Assembly (NCBI GenBank): GCA_900764105.1
Contig: CAAFMS010000008.1
Coordinates: forward strand, 1 to 53,567
DNA: 53,567 nucleotides
DNA from: Clostridia bacterium
Lineage (GTDB): Bacteria; Bacillota; Clostridia; Christensenellales; Borkfalkiaceae
Reading direction: 5' to 3'
A program made the translations under genes and the position numbers. Shown one piece after another: positions 40,891 to 49,589 of this stretch. The notes beneath the pieces were generated by a model. It saw nothing but the letters and a program-made list of their open reading frames with translations. It was not told where the DNA came from and made no database searches. Position 1 is the first letter of the stretch; every line of letters begins with the position of its first letter.

Positions 40891-42542
40891 TATACTTCTG
40901 TAACGACGGGAATTATCATAGGACTTTTCTTAGTCTTTTTAATAATAAAATTTCTCAGATTCTTTCTGATAGTGTTTCTTATTTCGCTCATATCCCCGAC
41001 AGACTTCACGTCGAACGAGTTTATCGTCTTTATTATGATATTCTTCGCTTCGGCTATCTGGGCGTCGGACAAAATAGAGCCTTTGTTAATGATATCGGGC
41101 CCCTGAACGATTTCGCCCGTATCTTCGGATACGCAGCAAACCGCAACCATAAGCCCGTCCTCGGCAAGGTGCTTTCTGTCTCTTACCACGTTTTCGCTGT
41201 CGTCAATCGAAAGACCGTCGATATACCTCGTTCCCGACTGGAATTTTTCGCCTTTTTTGATACTTCTCGGCGTAACCTCCACCGTGTCTCCTATATCGGC
41301 GATCAGCATATTGCTGTCTTTCATTCCGATTTCTTTCGCTAAACGGCAATGCTTTTTAAGATGTCTGTATTCGCCGTGGACGGGAATAAAGAACCTCGGT
41401 TTCAAAAGCGTATGAAGTATTTTTAACTCTTCCTGACAAGCGTGACCAGAAACGTGTATCTTCGTTATGGATTTATATACGACTTCCGCGCCCTTCCTGT
41501 ATAAGTTGTTTATAACCTGATAGATACTTCTCTCGTTGCCGGGAATAGGCGAAGCGGAAATAATTATCGTATCGTTACTGCCGACCTGAACCTGATTATA
41601 GTCGCCGGCCGCCATTCTCGTGAGCGCGCTCATCGGCTCGCCCTGACTGCCCGTCGAAACGATAACGAGATCCTTATCTGCGTAATTTTTTATCTTCTCG
41701 ATGTCTACGACGAGATTTTCGGGAATATCTATTTCCCCGACCTTGGTCGCCGCGTCTACGACGTTCAGCATACTCCTGCCCGAAAAGGCTATTTTCCGCT
41801 TATGTTTTTCGGCAAGATTGATAATCTGTTGAAGCCTGTGAACGTTCGTCGCGAAAGTTGCTACTATAAGTCGTCTTTTCGCGTTGTCGGCAAAAAGTCT
41901 GTCGAGAGTCTCGCCTACGACGTGTTCGCTCATCGTGTAGCCTTCCTGCTCGACGTTAGTCGATTCGCAAAGAAGAAGGGTTACGCCCTTCTTTCCGATT
42001 TCCGATATTCTCGGAATATCGATCATTTCGCCGTTTATGGGCGTTAAATCGACTTTGAAATCGCCCGAGTGGTAAACGATTCCGACGGGCGTGGTAATGG
42101 AAAGGGCGCAACTGCCCGGTATGGAATGGTTGACGTGTACGAATTCGACCGAGAAACAGCCGAGTTTAACGACACCCGAGGGTTTTACGCAGTTAAGCGA
42201 ATAACCGGCGACTCTCTGTTCGATGAGTTTATGCTCGAGAAGCATAAGCGTGAGTTTCGTCCCGTATACGGGAACGTTTAACTCCTTGAGAATGTACGGA
42301 AGTCCGCCTATATGGTCCTCGTGTCCGTGCGTTAAAACAATACCTCTTATTTTGTCCTTATTCTGTACGAGATAGGATATATCGGGTATTAGAAGGTCGA
42401 TACCCGGCATATCGGCGTTCGGGAAGGTAAGTCCCGCGTCGATAATGATTATATCCTTACCGTATTCGAGGGCGGTCATATTTTTGCCTATTTCGCCTAC
42501 GCCGCCCAAAAATCTTACTTTTAATGTCTTTTTATTATTCAA
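40890..42542 (-). CDS. rnjA: Ribonuclease J
   Basis: A 550-residue metallo-beta-lactamase/beta-CASP RNase that degrades and matures RNA from the 5' end. The zinc motif is THGHEDHIGGLPYIL (about 73-87). Other motifs are YHSGDFKVDLTPINGE, LLCESTNVEQEGYT and VHVSGHACQEEL-like (IHVSGHACQEEL) with the beta-CASP His, and PVHGEYRHL. It lies between valS and trmR in the same operon. Confidence 0.95.
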   Translation of the reverse strand: MNNKKTLKVRFLGGVGEIGKNMTALEYGKDIIIIDAGLTFPNADMPGIDLLIPDISYLVQNKDKIRGIVLTHGHEDHIGGLPYILKELNVPVYGTKLTLMLLEHKLIEQRVAGYSLNCVKPSGVVKLGCFSVEFVHVNHSIPGSCALSITTPVGIVYHSGDFKVDLTPINGEMIDIPRISEIGKKGVTLLLCESTNVEQEGYTMSEHVVGETLDRLFADNAKRRLIVATFATNVHRLQQIINLAEKHKRKIAFSGRSMLNVVDAATKVGEIDIPENLVVDIEKIKNYADKDLVIVSTGSQGEPMSALTRMAAGDYNQVQVGSNDTIIISASPIPGNERSIYQVINNLYRKGAEVVYKSITKIHVSGHACQEELKILHTLLKPRFFIPVHGEYRHLKKHCRLAKEIGMKDSNMLIADIGDTVEVTPRSIKKGEKFQSGTRYIDGLSIDDSENVVRDRKHLAEDGLMVAVCCVSEDTGEIVQGPDIINKGSILSDAQIAEAKNIIIKTINSFDVKSVGDMSEIRNTIRKNLRNFIIKKTKKSPMIIPVVTEV

Positions 42543-42580
42543 ATTTTACTCCGTTTCCCGAAAATGCGGAAATAAACCGC

Positions 42581-45211
42581 TCAGTTTTCGAGTTCTTCGA
42601 TACTCTTCAATATTTTCTCTCTTATCTCTGTGAATTTAACTATTTTAGCCTTTTCGCCATCTACAAGCGCCTTGGGAGCTTTCGCTATAAAGCCTTGATT
42701 TTTCAACTTGCCCTCCGCTCTCGAAATTTCGTTTTCGGCACTAGAAAGTTCGCCCTTTAATCGGACGAGTTCTTTTTCGTAGTCCACAAGTTCGCCGAGA
42801 GGAACGTATACCTCGACCCCCTCGAAAATCTTCGACACAACTTTTTCGTTTATCGCTTCTTTACTGTCTATAAACTTGATTTCGCCTACGTTTGCGAGTT
42901 TTTTGATATAGTTCGCCCCGTTTTCGATAAGCCTCTTGTTCTCGGTTACGACGTATAAATCGACCTTAGCGGAAGGAGCGGCCCCCGTCTCCGCCTTGAT
43001 ATTACGGATGGATTTTATAACGTTCATTATTTTTTCGGTGTTGGCTCTTTCCTTTCTGTATGCGAATTTCGCATTGTATTTCGGGAATTCAGACACCATT
43101 ATACTGCCCCTGGTCTTGGGAATATGCTGATAAATCTCTTCGGTAACAAACGGTATGAACGGGTGAAGAAGTTTAAGCATATTTCTGAGAACGTAGCAAA
43201 GAACGCTTACCACGTCGTCTTTCTTTTCGTTGTCGTCGCCGTACAAAGTCGGCTTGCAAAGTTCGATGTACCAGTCGCAGAAGTCCGACCATACGAAGTC
43301 CTGCAAAGCGGCGCAAGCGAGACCGATTTCATACTTCTCCATATTTACGGTAACTTCTTTTACCACCGAGTTCAACTTGGAAATTATCCATTTGTCCGCG
43401 GCGACGAGTTTGACGTCGGCAATATCCGCTTTTACCTTTCTGCCCTCGCAATTCATAAGAACAAACCTCGAAGCGTTCCATATCTTATTTATGAAATTTC
43501 TGCAACCTTCGAGTTTTTCGGGCGAGAATCTTATGTCGTTACCCGCCGAAATGCCGTTCAAAAGACAGTATCTCAGCGTATCCGCTCCGTATTTGTCGAT
43601 AATATCGAGCGGATCAACGCCGTTTCCGAGAGATTTACTCATCTTTCTGCCCTGAGAATCTCTCACTATGCCGTGAATAAGTACGTCCTTGAAAGGAATT
43701 CTTCCCGTGTGTTCGATGCCGCTGAATATCATTCTCGCAACCCAGAAGAAAATTATATCGTATCCCGTCACGAGCAGATCGGTAGGATAGAAATATTTAA
43801 ACTCTTTCGTTTCTTTCGGGTATCCGAGCGTAGAGAACGGCCAGAGAGCCGAACTGAACCAAGTGTCTAAAACGTCCTCGTCCTGACGAAGTTTTTTCGA
43901 GCCGCATTTCGGGCAAACGGTAGGTTCTTCTTTCGCCACGATGGTTTCGCCGCAGTCGTCGCAGTAGTAAACGGGTATTCTGTGTCCCCACCAGAGTTGA
44001 CGGGAGATACACCAGTCCTTGATGTTCTCCATCCAGTTGTAATAGATTTTCGTAAATCTCTGCGGCGTGAACTTGATGCTCTTTTTTCTGACCGCCGATA
44101 TAGCGGGCTTCGCAAGCGGTTCCATTTTGACGAACCATTGTTTTGAAACGATAGGTTCGACCGTATCGTGGCAACGGTAACAATGCCCCACGTTGTGAAC
44201 GTGCGGTTCGATTTTTTCGAGGTTTCCGAGTTTTTTAAGTTCTTCGACGACAGCCTTTCTGCAATCGTAACGAGACATTCCCTGATACTTACCTGCGTTT
44301 TCGTTCATCACCGCGCCGTCGTCCATAACCCTTATTACGGGGAGATTGTGACGAGTTCCGACCTCGAAGTCGTTGGGGTCGTGAGCAGGAGTGATTTTAA
44401 CCGCGCCCGTACCGAACTCCATATCGACGTAATCATCCGCGATAAGCGGAATTTCTCTACCGACTATGGGCAGAATAAGCGATTTCCCGACAAGTCCTTT
44501 ATATCTCGGGTCTTTGGGGTTGACCGCGACCGCAGTATCTCCGAACATAGTCTCGGGACGGGTCGTAGCGACCACGAGATACTTATCGCTGTCCTTGAAA
44601 TAATATCTGAGATGCCAGAAGAAAGACGGCTCTTCCGAGTATTCGACTTCCGCGTCCGAAAGAGCGGTCTTACAACACGGACACCAGTTAATTATTCTCT
44701 TTCCCTGATAAATCAAACCTTTTTCGTAAAGATTGACGAAAACTTCTTTGACCGCGGCGGAGCATCTGTCGTCCATAGTGAAAGCGAGTTTAGACCAGTC
44801 GCAGGACGAGCCGAGCCTCTTTAACTGCTCGACGATTCTGCCGCCGTATTTCTCTTTCCACGCCCACGTTCTCTTCAGGAACTCTTCTCTGCCTACCTGT
44901 TCTTTCGTAAGCCCCTCGGCTTTGAGTTGGTCTACGACTTTAACTTCGGTCGCTATCGACGCGTGATCGGTTCCGGGGAGCCACAACGCCTCGTAGCCCT
45001 GCATCCTTCTGAATCTGATGATACTGTCCTGTATAGACTCGTCGAGAGCGTGTCCGATATGTAACTGTCCCGTAATGTTCGGCGGCGGCATCATAATAGT
45101 AAACGGTATTTTATCCCTGCTCGGCGAAGCGGTGAAATAACCCTTATTTTCCCATTCCCCGTAAATTCTTCCTTCGAATTCCTGCGGATTATACGTCTTA
45201 TTCATATCCAT
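42581..45211 (-). CDS. valS: Valyl-tRNA synthetase
   Basis: An 876-residue class I synthetase. It has PPPNITGQLHIGHALDES with HIGH, an editing domain, zinc-type cysteines (CDDCGETIVAKEEPTVCPKCG), GRKMSKSLGNGVDP with KMSKS, and a C-terminal coiled coil (YEKELVRLKGELSSAENEISRAEGKLKNQG, about residues 805-835). The C-terminal arm binds tRNA. SD CGGAG is 9-10 nt before the first ATG; the third codon is also ATG. No T-box is found in its leader, unlike many Firmicutes valS genes. Confidence 0.97.
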   Translation of the reverse strand: MDMNKTYNPQEFEGRIYGEWENKGYFTASPSRDKIPFTIMMPPPNITGQLHIGHALDESIQDSIIRFRRMQGYEALWLPGTDHASIATEVKVVDQLKAEGLTKEQVGREEFLKRTWAWKEKYGGRIVEQLKRLGSSCDWSKLAFTMDDRCSAAVKEVFVNLYEKGLIYQGKRIINWCPCCKTALSDAEVEYSEEPSFFWHLRYYFKDSDKYLVVATTRPETMFGDTAVAVNPKDPRYKGLVGKSLILPIVGREIPLIADDYVDMEFGTGAVKITPAHDPNDFEVGTRHNLPVIRVMDDGAVMNENAGKYQGMSRYDCRKAVVEELKKLGNLEKIEPHVHNVGHCYRCHDTVEPIVSKQWFVKMEPLAKPAISAVRKKSIKFTPQRFTKIYYNWMENIKDWCISRQLWWGHRIPVYYCDDCGETIVAKEEPTVCPKCGSKKLRQDEDVLDTWFSSALWPFSTLGYPKETKEFKYFYPTDLLVTGYDIIFFWVARMIFSGIEHTGRIPFKDVLIHGIVRDSQGRKMSKSLGNGVDPLDIIDKYGADTLRYCLLNGISAGNDIRFSPEKLEGCRNFINKIWNASRFVLMNCEGRKVKADIADVKLVAADKWIISKLNSVVKEVTVNMEKYEIGLACAALQDFVWSDFCDWYIELCKPTLYGDDNEKKDDVVSVLCYVLRNMLKLLHPFIPFVTEEIYQHIPKTRGSIMVSEFPKYNAKFAYRKERANTEKIMNVIKSIRNIKAETGAAPSAKVDLYVVTENKRLIENGANYIKKLANVGEIKFIDSKEAINEKVVSKIFEGVEVYVPLGELVDYEKELVRLKGELSSAENEISRAEGKLKNQGFIAKAPKALVDGEKAKIVKFTEIREKILKSIEELEN

Positions 45212-45243
45212 AATCTTTTCTCCGAAAATTTTGTGTCTTGTCT

Positions 45244-45272
45244 ATTATAATGTAAAACTTTGACTTTGTCAA
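45244..45272 (-). promoter_or_regulatory. Promoter of the valS-rnjA-trmR-trhP operon
   Basis: TTGACA (45267-45272), 17-bp spacer, TATAAT (45244-45249) on the minus strand, 32 bp upstream of the start codon. Confidence 0.88.
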
Positions 45273-45322
45273 ATAAATCGGCGGCGGCATAGTATATTAT
45301 ATAAAACTAAATGAGGTGTTTT

Positions 45323-46330
45323 ATGAAGAAATTTATTGCATTGTTTCTCGCTTTTTGCGCTCTCGCCTTTTCCTTGACGTGCTGCAAAGAGTCGGAAGAA
45401 AACAAACTTACCAAAGTTCGGCTTAACGAAGTTACCCATTCGATATTTTACGCTCCCCTTTACGTTGCGATAGAAAACGATTTCTTTAAAGAAGAGGGTT
45501 TGGAAATCGAACTTACCAACGGCGGCGGCGCGGACAAATCTATGACCGCTCTTCTTTCCGGAAACGCGGATATAGGGCTTATGGGCGTCGAAGCGGCAAT
45601 TTACGTCGTGAACGAAGGAAAAACCGACTATCCGAGAGTATTCTCTCAACTTACGAAACGAGACGGCTCGTTTTTGATTTCGAGAAAACCCGAACCAGAT
45701 TTTAAATGGGAAAATCTCGAAAACAAAACGGTTATCGCAGGCAGAACGGGCGGCGTCCCCGCTATGACGTTCGAATACGTCGTAAACAAACACGGACTTA
45801 GAAACGGCGAAAACATAACCTTGAACAACGATATAGCGTTTAACCTTATGGGTCCCGCTTTTGAAAGCGGAACGGGAGATTACACCACCCTTTTCGAGCC
45901 GACCGCAAGCGAATATCAGAAAGCGGGCAAAGGCTACGTCGTTGCGAGCGTAGGCGAAGAAAGCGGCGAAATACCCTACACCGCCTTTATGACTTTGAAG
46001 AGTTATCTCGAGAAGAACAAAACTACGGTCGAAAAGTTTATGAGAGCCATTCAGAAAGCGATAAAATACGTTCAGACGACAGACGAGGACAAAGTCGCCG
46101 ACTCGCTTTTAAAACAATTCCCGTCAACGGCAAAGGAATCCGTCGCCGCGTCTTTAAAAAGTTACAAAAAAATCGACGCGTGGACTTACGATACGACGAT
46201 GACGAAACAGGCGTTCGACAATCTGCAAACGGTTATGGAAAACGCGGGCGAACTCGATAAAAGAGCCGATTACGACAAGATAAATTACGACGAGATCTCA
46301 AAGAAAGTATACAAGGAAATTAACGGATAA
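45323..46330 (+). CDS. SsuA/NMT1-type ABC importer binding lipoprotein
   Basis: A 335-residue solute-binding lipoprotein. The signal MKKFIALFLAFCALAFSLTCC ends in a lipobox with Cys 20 or 21. The NMT1/OpuAC-like fold starts at VRLNEVTHSIFYAPLYVAIENDFFKEEGLEIEL. Family substrates include sulfonates, taurine, nitrate and thiamine or riboflavin precursors. No TPP or FMN riboswitch is seen upstream, so substrate is open. The start is ATG 45323 after GAGGTG; the ATG at 45311 lies on that site. First gene of a three-gene operon. Confidence 0.9.
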   Translation: MKKFIALFLAFCALAFSLTCCKESEENKLTKVRLNEVTHSIFYAPLYVAIENDFFKEEGLEIELTNGGGADKSMTALLSGNADIGLMGVEAAIYVVNEGKTDYPRVFSQLTKRDGSFLISRKPEPDFKWENLENKTVIAGRTGGVPAMTFEYVVNKHGLRNGENITLNNDIAFNLMGPAFESGTGDYTTLFEPTASEYQKAGKGYVVASVGEESGEIPYTAFMTLKSYLEKNKTTVEKFMRAIQKAIKYVQTTDEDKVADSLLKQFPSTAKESVAASLKSYKKIDAWTYDTTMTKQAFDNLQTVMENAGELDKRADYDKINYDEISKKVYKEING

Positions 46331-46351
46331 AGCAAAAAGGAAACGCAAAAG

Positions 46352-47116
46352 ATGAACGACATACTTACGCTGGATAAAATATCGCTCTCCTATCAGACCG
46401 AAAAGGACGAGATTCGCGCGCTCGAAAGCATTTCTTTCAGCGTAGACGAGGGCGAATTCGTCGCAATCATCGGTCCGTCGGGTTGCGGAAAAACGAGTAT
46501 TCTGTCTATTATCGCAGGACTATTAAAGCCGTCGGGAGGAGAAATAACTATTAAGGGTAAGCCTTTGGAAAAAGGTAAAACCTCGATAGGCTATATGCTT
46601 CAGAAAGACGAATTATTCCCGTGGCGAACGATAATGGAAAACGCTTATCTGCCGCTCGAAGTAAAGAGAGATAAAAGCGAAAAATCAAAAGAAAAAGTAA
46701 ACGAACTGCTAAAAAAATACGGACTTTGGGAATTTCGTAAAAAATACCCCCGTCAACTTTCGGGAGGAATGAGACAACGCGCCGCGCTTATACGGACGAT
46801 GGCATCCTCTCCCGACCTTCTTTTATTAGACGAACCGTTTTCCGCGCTCGACTACCAGACGAGACTTGCGGTCTGCGACGATCTCTACGAAATAATCAGA
46901 AGAGAAAACAAAACGACCGTACTCGTGACGCACGATATTTCCGAAGCCCTTTCGACCGCAGACAGAATTATCGTCCTCAGCAAAAGACCGTCCAAAATTC
47001 TGAACATTCACCTGATTGACTTAAACAAAGAGGTCTCGCCCTTAAAACGACGCGAAGACCCGAGATTTTCAAAATGGTTCGAAAGATTATGGAGGGAATT
47101 GAATTATGAAAAATAA
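46352..47116 (+). CDS. SsuB/TauB-type ABC importer ATPase
   Basis: A 254-residue ATPase of the nitrate/sulfonate/taurine class. Walker A GPSGCGKTS (about residue 41), Q-loop MLQKDELFPWRTIMENAYLP, signature LSGGMRQRA, Walker B LLLLDEPFSALD and H-loop LVTHDISEA are intact. The start follows AAAAGG and overlaps the permease by 11 bp. Confidence 0.93.
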   Translation: MNDILTLDKISLSYQTEKDEIRALESISFSVDEGEFVAIIGPSGCGKTSILSIIAGLLKPSGGEITIKGKPLEKGKTSIGYMLQKDELFPWRTIMENAYLPLEVKRDKSEKSKEKVNELLKKYGLWEFRKKYPRQLSGGMRQRAALIRTMASSPDLLLLDEPFSALDYQTRLAVCDDLYEIIRRENKTTVLVTHDISEALSTADRIIVLSKRPSKILNIHLIDLNKEVSPLKRREDPRFSKWFERLWRELNYEK

Positions 47117-47906
47117 GTACGGTTTTTCACCCGAACGCATTCGCTTTTTGCGTAAAAAAAGACAGAATTTCGCGTTCGTCGCGTTTATGAGAATATTCGT
47201 ACTAGTCGCGATATTCGCTATATGGGAACTACTCGCCTCGACAGGCGTAATAGACAGTTTTCTGTCGAGCAGTCCGTCTAAAATAGCGATAACGCTCAAA
47301 AATCTTTTTGAAAGCGGAGACCTGTGGCTGCATATCGGAACGACTGTTTTCGAAACCGTCGCGGGATTTCTTATAGCGACCGCCCTCGGAACGTTCTTTG
47401 CGGTTTTATTATGGCTGTCTGAAAATTTCAGAAAAATATCCGAACCGTATATCATAGTTCTTAACAGCCTCCCGAAAATCGCGTTAGGACCGATTATTAT
47501 CGTATGGTTCGGAAGCGGCGTTAAATCAATCGTGTTTATGACCGTTCTCATTACGATAATCGTTACGATAATCACAATGCAAAACGGTTTTCTCGCAACG
47601 GATAAAGGGAAAATTATGCTTCTCGAATCCATGGGGGCGAATAAACTTACAATACTTACGAAGTTAGTACTGCCTCAGAGTCTGCCTACGTTTATCTCCT
47701 GTCTTAAAATCAACGTGGGAATGGCTTGGATAGGTTCGATAATGGGCGAATATCTCACATCTAAACAGGGGATAGGCTACTTAATCGTCTACGGCGGTCA
47801 GGTATTCAAACTCGACCTCGTAATGGCAAGCACCGTCGTCCTGTGCGTTCTTGCGGGACTGATGTACGCCTTGGTCGCCCTGATAGAAAAATTGGTAAAA
47901 CGATAA
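47106..47906 (+). CDS. SsuC/TauC-type ABC importer permease
   Basis: A 266-residue permease with six membrane segments. The EAA loop reads LLESMGANKLTILTKLVLPQSLPTFI. Starts after GGAGGG and overlaps the ATPase gene. Its last 101 bp overlap the convergent ykvI-like gene, so RNAs from the two operons are complementary at their 3' ends. Confidence 0.92.
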   Translation: MKNKYGFSPERIRFLRKKRQNFAFVAFMRIFVLVAIFAIWELLASTGVIDSFLSSSPSKIAITLKNLFESGDLWLHIGTTVFETVAGFLIATALGTFFAVLLWLSENFRKISEPYIIVLNSLPKIALGPIIIVWFGSGVKSIVFMTVLITIIVTIITMQNGFLATDKGKIMLLESMGANKLTILTKLVLPQSLPTFISCLKINVGMAWIGSIMGEYLTSKQGIGYLIVYGGQVFKLDLVMASTVVLCVLAGLMYALVALIEKLVKR

Positions 47907-48810
47907 TCGAAAAGTAAAGAACGCCTAACGCCCCGAAAACGGGGTAACACTTCTCTACGATTTGCGAAAACCCGAATTTCGATAAAGCGAAAAAGACGAG
48001 CGTCAAAAGAACCTTCTTTAAAACGCTCGCCTTTCCTTTCGCGAGTTTGAAAGACGAGTACATTGCCGAAACTAAAGTGGTAAAAATCGCGAAAAGCGTA
48101 ATCACGAAAACCACGACCGCAGAAAACCTACTATGCCCCGCGCTTTCCAAAAACGGCATCTCGCCGCTTCTGCCCGAAATGCAAATCGAAATACAGGTTA
48201 TACTTAAAAACAACAAAAGCGAAACCAAAAACGCGACTGCGAGTTTAAAGCCTCTCGCAAGTTTTTTCGTCGAGTCGCTTATTAGCTCTGACGAAAGCAG
48301 GCAATTCATTCCGACGTATAAGACGGGGTACAAAACGCTGCCGCTCTCGGTTATTTCGATTTTAAGCGAAGAAAAATTCCCGAGCGAAAAACAGACGATA
48401 AAGAACAAAACGAGGGGTATCGAAACGAGAGATACGACGCTTATTCCGTTTACGCCGACCACGCTTATGTAAAACGCAAAAATCACAGTAAATATCGTAA
48501 ATATTTCAAAGTATTCCGAAAGACGGAAAACCGTTTTATAGAGATTATTAAGCCCTGCAACCATACAAGAGGCTATCACCACGTTGACCGCCGAAATAAC
48601 AGGTTCGGCGTATTTTTTTACCGCTAAACCCTCGGAATAAGACAATGCGAAAATGAAAAAAAAGAAGAACGTAAAAGCGAGGTAAACGGTCGAAACAGAC
48701 CCGTCGGGGAAGAATACCGATATTTCCTTACCCGTAATAAAACCCGCCCCGATAACGCTTCCTATTATCGAGCAAGAAGCCCCGAGCAGTAAAAAAAAGT
48801 TCCTTTTCAT
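47806..48810 (-). CDS. YkvI-like multi-pass membrane protein
   Basis: A 334-residue protein with about ten hydrophobic segments and an N terminus (CSIIGSVIGAGFITGKEISVFF) typical of the YkvI family, related to APC-fold transporters; function unproven. The last 30 residues (RPRRTSVPQERTGRRCLPLRGRV) are basic and lie in DNA that also encodes the end of the importer permease, so this tail may be recent read-through. The start ATG sits in the 3' arm of a terminator-like hairpin and has no SD (see 48791-48833). Confidence 0.78.
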   Translation of the reverse strand: MKRNFFLLLGASCSIIGSVIGAGFITGKEISVFFPDGSVSTVYLAFTFFFFFIFALSYSEGLAVKKYAEPVISAVNVVIASCMVAGLNNLYKTVFRLSEYFEIFTIFTVIFAFYISVVGVNGISVVSLVSIPLVLFFIVCFSLGNFSSLKIEITESGSVLYPVLYVGMNCLLSSELISDSTKKLARGFKLAVAFLVSLLLFLSITCISICISGRSGEMPFLESAGHSRFSAVVVFVITLFAIFTTLVSAMYSSFKLAKGKASVLKKVLLTLVFFALSKFGFSQIVEKCYPVFGALGVLYFSIIVLPIFLSGRPRRTSVPQERTGRRCLPLRGRV

Positions 48811-48833
48811 AATCTCAATATATGAAAAGGAAC
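48791..48833 (-). terminator. Terminator whose 3' arm contains the ykvI start codon
   Basis: A perfect 13-bp stem (48799-48811 with 48821-48833; 9-nt loop) is followed on the minus strand by TTTTTTTT. The 3' arm encodes codons 1-4 of ykvI and the T-run is codons 5-7. TATATT at 48817-48822 ends 6 bp before the ATG. Confidence 0.75.
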
Positions 48834-48926
48834 CGTATTTAATTCTATTTAAAACTCCTCTAACCCTTTATCCGCTTTTTTGCAAAATTTGCTTTTCCCA
48901 AACGGCGAAGCGAGCGGAAGCAAGTT

Positions 48927-49496
48927 TCAGTTTTCTTCGCCGACAGAATATATCGAATCGGGTTCGTTGATAAGGTTATTTAAAACCGTATAGAGTTCGT
49001 CAACATTATCTACCATATATCCATAAATTTTCCCCGACGAAGCATGAATCACTATCTCCCTAAACATTCTACGTTCAACACAACATACTTTACCGATAGG
49101 AATATTTTTCCTTACTAACCCCTCATATCTAACACATTTATCGGTAACTTCTATTTCGCCTTTTACATTTATCGATATAGCAAATATAACTCCAATGATT
49201 GGCAAAATAATAATAGCCAAAACGTATAATTCATCGTCTACATAGCCAACATTTAAACAGAACTCGATAAAAGTCAGTAAAACAAAAATTGCGGCAATCA
49301 CAGTTGCAAAAATTTTGTTTTTTAAACAAGTGGTTATACCCGCTACAATAAGTATTACCAATGCAATAATCGGAACCACCTTGCCGTCCTCTTGCTCTAA
49401 AAGTATCGTTGCAATCGTTCCGAAAAACATTATAAACCATAATACCAATAACTTAAATATATTTTGCTTTGTTTTTACTTTGATCAATGTTTTCAT
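48927..49496 (-). CDS. Small membrane protein with PH-like C-terminal domain
   Basis: Not recognised by name. The 189-residue protein has four to five hydrophobic helices (KLLVLWFIMFFGTIATILL; VVPIIALVILIVAGITTCL; ATVIAAIFVLLTFIEFCLNV; LYVLAIIILPIIGVIFAISI). A soluble C-terminal region of about 80 residues (EVTDKCVRYEGLVRKNIPIGKVCCVE...) has the short-strand pattern of bacterial PH-like domains. Starts after AGGAGGG. Transcribed divergently from a 68-residue XRE regulator through a shared operator. Confidence 0.7.
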   Translation of the reverse strand: MKTLIKVKTKQNIFKLLVLWFIMFFGTIATILLEQEDGKVVPIIALVILIVAGITTCLKNKIFATVIAAIFVLLTFIEFCLNVGYVDDELYVLAIIILPIIGVIFAISINVKGEIEVTDKCVRYEGLVRKNIPIGKVCCVERRMFREIVIHASSGKIYGYMVDNVDELYTVLNNLINEPDSIYSVGEEN

Positions 49497-49526
49497 ACAA
49501 TGACCCTCCTTTAATTATTTGTTACA

Positions 49527-49555
49527 ATTATACTAGATATTTTGTCTAGTGTCAA
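49527..49555 (-). promoter_or_regulatory. Consensus promoter of the small membrane protein gene
   Basis: TTGACA (49550-49555), 17-bp spacer, TATAAT (49527-49532) on the minus strand. Confidence 0.88.
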
Positions 49556-49568
49556 GACATTTTGTCTA
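49533..49568. promoter_or_regulatory. Operator for the XRE regulator
   Basis: The spacer of the minus promoter is the palindrome CTAGATATTTTGTCTAG (49533-49549, arms CTAGA/TCTAG). A direct repeat ATTTTGTCTA occurs at 49539-49548 and 49559-49568, exactly 20 bp apart, so two sites lie on the same face of the helix. Confidence 0.65.
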
Positions 49569-49589
49569 ATTTTTGCGTAAAATATCTAT

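Noticed and set aside
45300..45322. TPP or FMN riboswitch upstream of the SsuABC-like operon
   Set aside because: Too little space and no CTGAGA or equivalent conserved core, so the thiamine/riboflavin assignment was dropped.
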